From Pocillopora verrucosa (lineage: Eukaryota; Cnidaria; Anthozoa; Scleractinia; Pocilloporidae): a DNA stretch of 64,000 bases. Position 1 is the first letter of the stretch. Each line of letters begins with the position of its first letter. Below the pieces are notes generated by a model. The model saw nothing but the letters and a program-made list of their open reading frames with translations. It was not told where the DNA came from and made no database searches. The stretch lies in contig NC_089319.1 in assembly GCF_036669915.1 (NCBI RefSeq), positions 10,704,080 through 10,768,079 of the forward strand, given 5' to 3'. The position numbers and the translations under genes are program-made. Positions 57,712 through 64,000 of this stretch are shown piece by piece.

Positions 57712-59686
57712 ATGGCGACCAGTTTCAAGAAAAAGAGTACGCGAGGTCGTGCTATTTATCCCCCAGGAACAAGGCCTTCTCTTCATAATAATCAACTTCT
57801 AGTATCTTCTGGAGTTCCATCTATGGATAACGTTATAGGTGAGACTCACTGACTCAGTCTATTGCGGACTGGTAAACGTTTTTGTGTTTAGTTTTTCAGT
57901 TTTCACAGTCTTGGCATTCCTGGCTAATCGTGATTAATTAAAATCATTTTTCCAGGGGGTGGAATTGCCGTAGGCACCGTTTTTATGGTTGGTAGGTATT
58001 TTAGGTCTGTTTCCTCCTATATTATTTCTTATACGCCATCTTGTCCGCTTGACTAATTTTCTGGGTAAATTATTCGGAAAATAACATAACAGCTTTAAAT
58101 TAATCAATCAATCAGCTGATTTCAACTTTAATTCCTGGTAGTTCTTGACCAGGTATTCGATAAGAACAGATTGTTAGTTTAAGCAAGTAAGCTAACTTTA
58201 TTTATGAATTCGTGAGCCCCAAAGCAGCACCTTTTTGCCTCTGTCTCATTTGTCACCCTTGAATTCGAATGTGTGCTGACATGCATCCCATTTCACAGGC
58301 TTCCCTAAGGAGCAGTTGCCTTGATGTGTGGTGGTCTTTTTTAATCATAGCTAAGAAAGCAATTAGTACACAGACTTAAGAGTCTTATTGATTACAAACC
58401 ATTATTTAACTGAATATTTTACCCTTCCAGTTCTCAGATCACTCTGTAGTAATTGTAATGCCAAATAACAACTGTTGCATTTTACAAAAAAAGATATCTT
58501 GCATTTAATACAACAAAAAGAAGAAAAATCAGAATAAGGGGAATTTTCATTTGAAATATAAATTCTTTCTTTGGACACTTTTAATGTCTATCTTGGATTT
58601 TCGGACAAGATGAATAGTACTCTGGAATATGGTCAGAGCCCAACCACAAATGTTAAATCACCGATTAACAAATGACATTATATTTTGGGAATCTGTAGTT
58701 GTATGAAACTGACTGTTTTATCAGGTTCAAAGTCATTTGGGTGTCTGCTTTTATTAAACTTTTGAGATTAAAATTGTCTGTTTACTTTCTCTGTTTCTTA
58801 AATATTTAGCAATTTTTTTTCTTCTCTTTAGAGGAAGACACTTATAGTTCCTATGCCCGACAACTTTCAAAGTATTTTCTGGCTGAAGGAGTGATATCTG
58901 GTCATTCAATATTCCTGGCATCTGCTGAACCAGAGAAACCCATGATATTTTGAAGTGAAGTAACCATCTCTGTTTTCCATAACTTAGGTTAATGCTTATA
59001 AAGATTTCTACCTAAGAGAGAAGCAGAGGACATGGCCGCTTTAGACTAGTTTTATCCTATTTTTTAAAACATCAAATAAGCTCCCATGATGCCTAATATT
59101 GATTTTCTAACGGGTTAGTGGGACACTAGTTTAATAAAGGGTGCTGACATTGTGGGGGTGTATGACTCCAATTTTTTCAAAGTTCCAACCTCAAAATAAC
59201 ATTGCACTCTATTTGTAACGATTATCCGCAAAGTAAAATAATTAAAGAAGAAACGTTGATGATAATTATATATCAATAGGACAAAAACTTGGAAGCATTT
59301 TACTCCTAGTAAATCTTTTGGCTAGTCCTCTTGAGGAAATGAGAAGTAAAATCATTGAGACTCATGGGACTAAAGAAAAGGTTTCTGTACCTGTTTATAT
59401 TATAGAATTGAAAGTATCATTACACCGCAGCTATATCATAAATATTCCAGGAATGGATCCTTGATAGAGTTGTGAGGGGGGCGTCTTTGGAGATAGGGTT
59501 TTGTCATATTTTGAAATTCAGGAACTGGCTGCATCTCGTCAACTCAACTAAAGAGTCGTCCAGTGCAATGTGAGGTAATAAAAAAGAAAATGAAACATGT
59601 TGGACTGTTGATTTTTTCCTTCTTTACTTCAGGATCTTCCACAACAAGTTGATATAAAAACTTATAGTGTAGAGAACCAGAGATAG
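57712..59686 (+). pseudogene. ELP4: ELP4 (Elongator subunit) 5' exons, apparently truncated or broken
   Basis: ELP4 is a RecA-fold subunit of the Elongator Elp456 subcomplex, used in tRNA wobble-uridine modification. Three exons align well: 57712-57838 (GTRPSLHNNQLLVSSGVPSM), 57956-57991 (GGGIAVGTVFMV) and from 58832 (EEDTYSSYARQLSKYFLAEG, then FLASAEPEKPM). After PEKPM the frame reads IF and stops at 58951-58953, without a usable GT donor before the stop. A fourth exon-like piece starts at 59633 after TTTACTTCAG (DLPQQVDIKTYSVENQR) and meets TAG at 59684-59686. I found none of the later conserved segments (for example the WRYQ region) up to 64000. The simplest reading is a decayed or truncated copy. 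An assembly error of one or two bases, or far-distant remaining exons, cannot be excluded. Confidence 0.68.
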
Positions 59687-62600
59687 TGCTTCACCAATTC
59701 AGTCTCTGAAGATTGCTTGGCAGATATCAGAATCAAACCAAGTTTGACGTCAGTTCCTAATCTGGGCTTGGGTTATGTCTTTCTATACTTCCTGCAATTT
59801 GACAATTTGGTGGGGGGGGGGGGGAAATTTTTTGTTGGGGGGTTTTTTTTGATTTTTAAAAAAAATTTACGGAAATGAGTGGAAAAAATAGTAAACCACC
59901 ATGAAAATAATAATGTTCCTTGACAAAGTCCTTAAAAATTTGGAAGTTCTCAATCAATTCATAACAACCGTTTAGTCTGGAAAATGTGGCTACTCCGGCT
60001 GCAAGGTGAAAGAAGAACATTAAAAAAACAAATACCACCAACTTTGGTTTATTTTTTTAATTGAGGGTTGAAACGGGGAGAGAGGAGTGGGTGACTTCAG
60101 TAGGATTTATTGTAGACTGTCTTTTTACACTCACCTATTGTATTGAAAGATCAATCATTTAGCCAGAGAAGTCTGCGTAGAGACCAGATAATTTTCTGAT
60201 ATTTGCATGCCCATATGAACCAGCAGCCTCGATAGTATCACAAACTTCAAGTATTTTTCACATGGTTTCCACTTTTTTCCTTTTTCATCCACAGTCATGG
60301 CCCCCCAATCATCTGTTCATTTGGTCCACTACATTGATATTGAACAGAGTTATGGATGAAACTAAGCTAAGCTCTATTCCTATGCAAAACGTCGTCGTTT
60401 GTGACCAGTTGAAATGGCCACCGTTGTCTCAGTTGCACAGAGTAAAGGAAGTAAAGTAAGTGGGATAAAACTTCTTTCAGTTGATATTAGTCTGCTCAAA
60501 AATGCTTCTGAAAATGAGAAGATATCATAAAGTTGAACCTGGTGACTGGGTTCAGATAAAGTTTGCCAGATTAACGTTAGAAAATCAGGCATAAGATGGC
60601 AAAAGGCAATGTGGTCTAACTTTCCTTTACATTCAACAAGAGATAAATTCCGTATCTGCGCACTGTCAACAGTGCGCTTGCTTTTCTTGCTTGCACTGTA
60701 GAAATTGATCCAGTAAAATGTTGGGTTCTGGAACTTTGGCAAGTTTTAATAGTTTGCAGTAGGGAATTCGCAGGGAGGGGTGCGGGGCAGAGGGCAAGAG
60801 GGAGGGGGAGAGTGAAAGGCTCTTAAAAGGTATTATTTTGAATTATGAAATAAAGTATAATGACAAGTTTGAGCATATGATTTGGCTCATGCATGGTTTT
60901 CAGGGGTGATTCCCTAAAGGCATAAATGCTCAAATTTTTGAGCTTAAATTATCTGACCCTGTGGTTTACACCATAACTGAGAACCTGGGTGTTTTTAAAG
61001 CAAACATATAAGTTCACATACCAGAATGTGGGTTAACTATTGATAGTATAGGCTTCAGAAGTTCTTAAAAACTTTTTAGCACATCGTTTTTAAGATATTT
61101 TTACTTAAAGTCAACTGAACAAGTTCTGATAACATTTTTAAAATACCAACCAGCTTTAGAACCTACCATGAGCTTTGTTGTAATTGAACTAAATGTAAGT
61201 GTCCTCATTCACTTTATTAGATTGAGTGAGAATAATGTTTACAGAATGCTTATCTCACGATAAATTCTGCAATCAAGGAAGGAGGATTTACAACTGCTGA
61301 TAAAGGGGATTCTCAATGGCAATCAATTGCTGTTTGTTAAACCTATCTGACGTGTGTATCACTAAATTTTTACCAAACTTCCATATTCAAGATTTACTTT
61401 CTAGGATGTGACAACAGTTTGATTATAAGATAGGAGTGGGTGAGAAGAAAACTTTGTGCAAAGGCAGGGAGAACCTCTTGAGACAGGACTTAGAGGAGGT
61501 AACCTGCCAGAGATGCAGGCTTGTGTAGACAAGAAATTATCTTACAGTTTTGTCTGAAAATCAAAACTAAAGATTTTCTAATGATAGAAATGCACGGCTT
61601 GGACAACAGGCATGTCTGCTGTAAATTCCAAAGGGGTTCTCCAGATTCCAATGCTATTCCCGAGTTGATCCCTTACTTGCCTTTGCAAGGACAACTGGAA
61701 ATTTCCGGTAGTTTTCTGTATTAAATGAAAACAGTCTGTTTTTTGTTTTTCGAGGCAGTGCATTGAAAATTAAAATACAATTCCAAGGACTAGTGGCCTC
61801 AATGCGGGAGGGCAGACACTCCATGGGGCTGGAGATAATTGGATGTTATTGTGTTGACAGGCGTCATGAGAACGTAAAGGGACATAAGCCGATCTTTTTT
61901 ATTTTTCTCAGCTTGAGAACGAACAATTCTCAGAATAGTTCTCAATGGTCTTGGCTCGCCACTGTGGGGAGAAGAGCAACACTTCGGCATGAAATAAGCC
62001 CCACCATGAACAGATTTTTGTTCCAGTTACGTGCCACACTCCGCCTCTGCTTTGGCAGTCTGCTTTGTTAATGTTCCTACCCAACCTGTTTCAGGAAGCA
62101 GAGAACAAAAAACAACAAAAACACCAACAAAATCTAACCTTTTTGTAAAATGATGTCTGCAGAATAATAATTACAGATTGTTCCTGTAAGATATGTATTC
62201 ATAAAAGGACACAGTGCGCCTTAAAAACTCTTATGAGAGGGAGGTCCCGAACACAACGTCATACGTCATATCAAGGCTAGAAGATGCGTAAATGACTGAA
62301 ATTGTGTTCCCCAGGCCCGTGAATGGGAAGTTAATTCCGAGGGACTTTAAGGAAAACCCTCCTTAAGATGACGCTTACTAGAGTTCCATTCTTATTCTTT
62401 CGTGCCGCAGAAACAGCACAGGTGAAATCCGGCACTTTGGACATTTTAACCAGTGACGAACATTAATTAATCTTACAGGGAAAATGAAGGGTGGAATCCT
62501 AGAGGACAACCGATCTCTTAAGAAAATTATTTCCAAATAAACGATATCAGTGCATTTGATAATAACCCCGTAGGACCCAGCCCTCACTCGGCGAGAGTAG

Positions 62601-62819
62601 AGAGACTTTGTGACACGGTGGTCAAATCTGGAGTAATTTGCTGGTGTATGATAATGAAACGAACCCAGTTTACAAAGATTCCCGGTGCGCTCTTTTTTTT
62701 ATTAATTTTCGACAGCGCGATGGAAGTAGCGGATGGTAACCGAGGTATCCTTGAATAGTTATCTTTCGCCCTCTACAATCTAACAGCAGTATGTATATCT
62801 CCATTACTGTGATCTATAC

Positions 62820-62976
62820 ATTTCCAAAGGTGCTGATCAAGGAGAATTTGTTTAACAGTTCCAGGAGCTTCTTTAGGTGATGATCGTTTCCTTTATTCTT
62901 GTGACCTTAATGTCGAATCAAGGGTGCCATTGTAAGGAGAAATTAGATGCTAGTCACCTTTAGTGCTCAAAGGGTG
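62820..62976. mobile_element. MITE family B, inverted and truncated
   Basis: GGAGAATTTGTTTAACAGTT, GATCGTTTCCTTTATTCTTG and TAGTCACCTTTAGTGCTCAA match the reverse complement of family B; the outer end is missing. Confidence 0.6.
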
Positions 62977-63775
62977 TACGGCATTGTAAGATATTAGAGC
63001 CTGATAGCGAAAACAGTTGTTTGTCCTTGTGAGGGCAAGTAAACCATGCACGAGGAAAGGTGTAACAGTGTATATTGGAGGGAAACTTGTTTGTACACGA
63101 AACTGCAAAACGAATGTCCTTTTGAGGCAAATCATGGAAAATATTGTATTGAAGTCAACTAGCACGCGGCTGGGAATATGATCAGAAGCTTATAACTTCA
63201 TAACGCTTCTGATGTAAAATCAATGCACCTCTTGAGTTAAAGTGGAGTTTATTTAGTTTGATAAATTGACATCTTTTGAATTACAGGTCTCTTTCATATT
63301 GTTCGCCTGCCTCGCGTAAACTCCCTCGTTTGTCACGTGCCTGATTCCTTCGACCTCGCTTTAAATTGAGGCGAAAGCAGATGATATCGAGGTAGGTCTT
63401 TAATAGAGTTCTTGAAGTTTGTTTATGTTTTCTTTTTTCGTGCGGTTCTTCAAGTGTTTGGTCGTTTTGAGTGAGTTTCTTTATGGTGCGCTCCTACAAG
63501 CACGGAGGAAGAGCAAACATCTCTTCTTGCCTAAAGCTTCTTCTCCCTGTTGAGAGAAGAACAGAAAGGTAGTTTTATTCATTGATACACTAATGTGAAA
63601 ATTACCTCTCGTAGACACGCTCGGGACTCCTGTTAATGCCAGGGCTTTACTTTTTGGTTTCCTAGCCGATGATGTACATCATTAGCTACTTATTCAATTG
63701 TTTTGAGCCTCTTCTCTTTCAAAGAAGTTGCATTTTGCGTATTTTAGTATGTGGTTCACCGTGCCTTATCGATAA

Positions 63776-63986
63776 GTTAATCCTTTAACCCCAAGAAGTG
63801 ATTGACATGTAACTTCTCTTTATGCTGTGCATACATTATCCAGAAAACAGGCAATGAAAATACTCTAACTTATCAGGAAGAAGTTGTTTTCTTGATTTAA
63901 AACCAAATTCTCGCAACAAATTTACAAGGAAATGTCTAGCAGCCAGAGGGGAGAATTCACAATCAGATCTTGGAAACTAAAGGATC
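63776..63986. mobile_element. MITE-like repeat, family A
   Basis: Starts TTAATCCTTTAACCCCAAGA and runs to CAGATCTTGGAAACTAAAGG, matching 29213-29415 along its length. It abuts the window edge. Confidence 0.65.
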
Positions 63987-64000
63987 GAGCTCTATTTCGT

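Larger units (their letters stand above)
59687..64000. other. Right-hand region without a recognised gene
   Basis: No coding exon could be supported. It holds a G/T homopolymer-rich stretch (about 59810-59870), a purine-rich stretch (about 60775-60815) and two MITE copies. The frames 60262-60459 and 61763-62071 lack recognisable similarity. GC rises locally around 63300-63420, with an E-box CACGTG near 63337, which could be the start of a gene beyond the window. Confidence 0.45.

Noticed and set aside
58940..58960. AT-AC (U12-type) intron that could rescue ELP4 after PEKPM
   Set aside because: ATATTTTGAA departs from the strict U12 donor ATATCCTT, and the next exon-like piece follows an ordinary CAG acceptor and also reaches a stop.
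60262..60459. Plus-strand frame ending near a TAAGTG sequence that resembles a splice donor
   Set aside because: No acceptor, no family similarity, and it does not match any part of ELP4.

Overview
The window looks like nuclear DNA of a cnidarian, most likely a stony coral. It is AT-rich and its genes are split by GT-AG introns. The encoded proteins are recognisable animal orthologues. The introns and gaps are packed with short inverted-repeat (MITE-like) elements ending in CCCTTTAACTCC, which I associate with coral genomes; that placement is inference. No CRISPR array, operon, phage or bacterial feature is present.

Layout, left to right: (1) the end of an ARF-type GTPase (1-489, +). (2) A five-exon gene on the minus strand (1424-7765) encoding a 527-residue protein with a TPR-like N-terminal half and a JmjC hydroxylase domain; an intronless AIG1/ADTRP-family gene (3283-3963, +) lies inside one of its introns on the opposite strand. 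(3) Unkempt, a CCCH/RING RNA-binding protein (9828-19376, -, 13 exons), with a 1.6 kb hAT-like foldback transposon in an intron. (4) Coilin, the Cajal-body scaffold (22929-32784, -, 10 exons). (5) Head to head with coilin across 213 bp, an FTCD N-terminal-like formiminotransferase (32998-34497, +). (6) A recent 5'-truncated LINE (35510-37093, -) with a 14-bp target-site duplication. (7) GATD1, a DJ-1/PfpI-fold protein (37308-41629, +, 7 exons), with three retroelement-type insertions in its introns. (8) STK38/NDR kinase (46058-57130, -, 15 exons). (9) Head to head with STK38, the first exons of ELP4 (57712-59686, +), ending in premature stops with no later exon found. (10) About 4.3 kb of repeat-bearing DNA to the right edge.

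Exon joins were built by hand from splice sites, reading phase and family similarity. All the complete models close in phase: 527, 779, 657, 319, 215 and 456 residues. The genes are ordinary housekeeping and regulatory loci and do not form one pathway. I did not find a clear new multi-gene system. The most unusual items are the TPR-JmjC gene with its nested AIG1-like gene, its duplicated terminal-exon remnant and possible cassette exon, the hAT-like foldback element, and the broken ELP4 copy beside a shared promoter.
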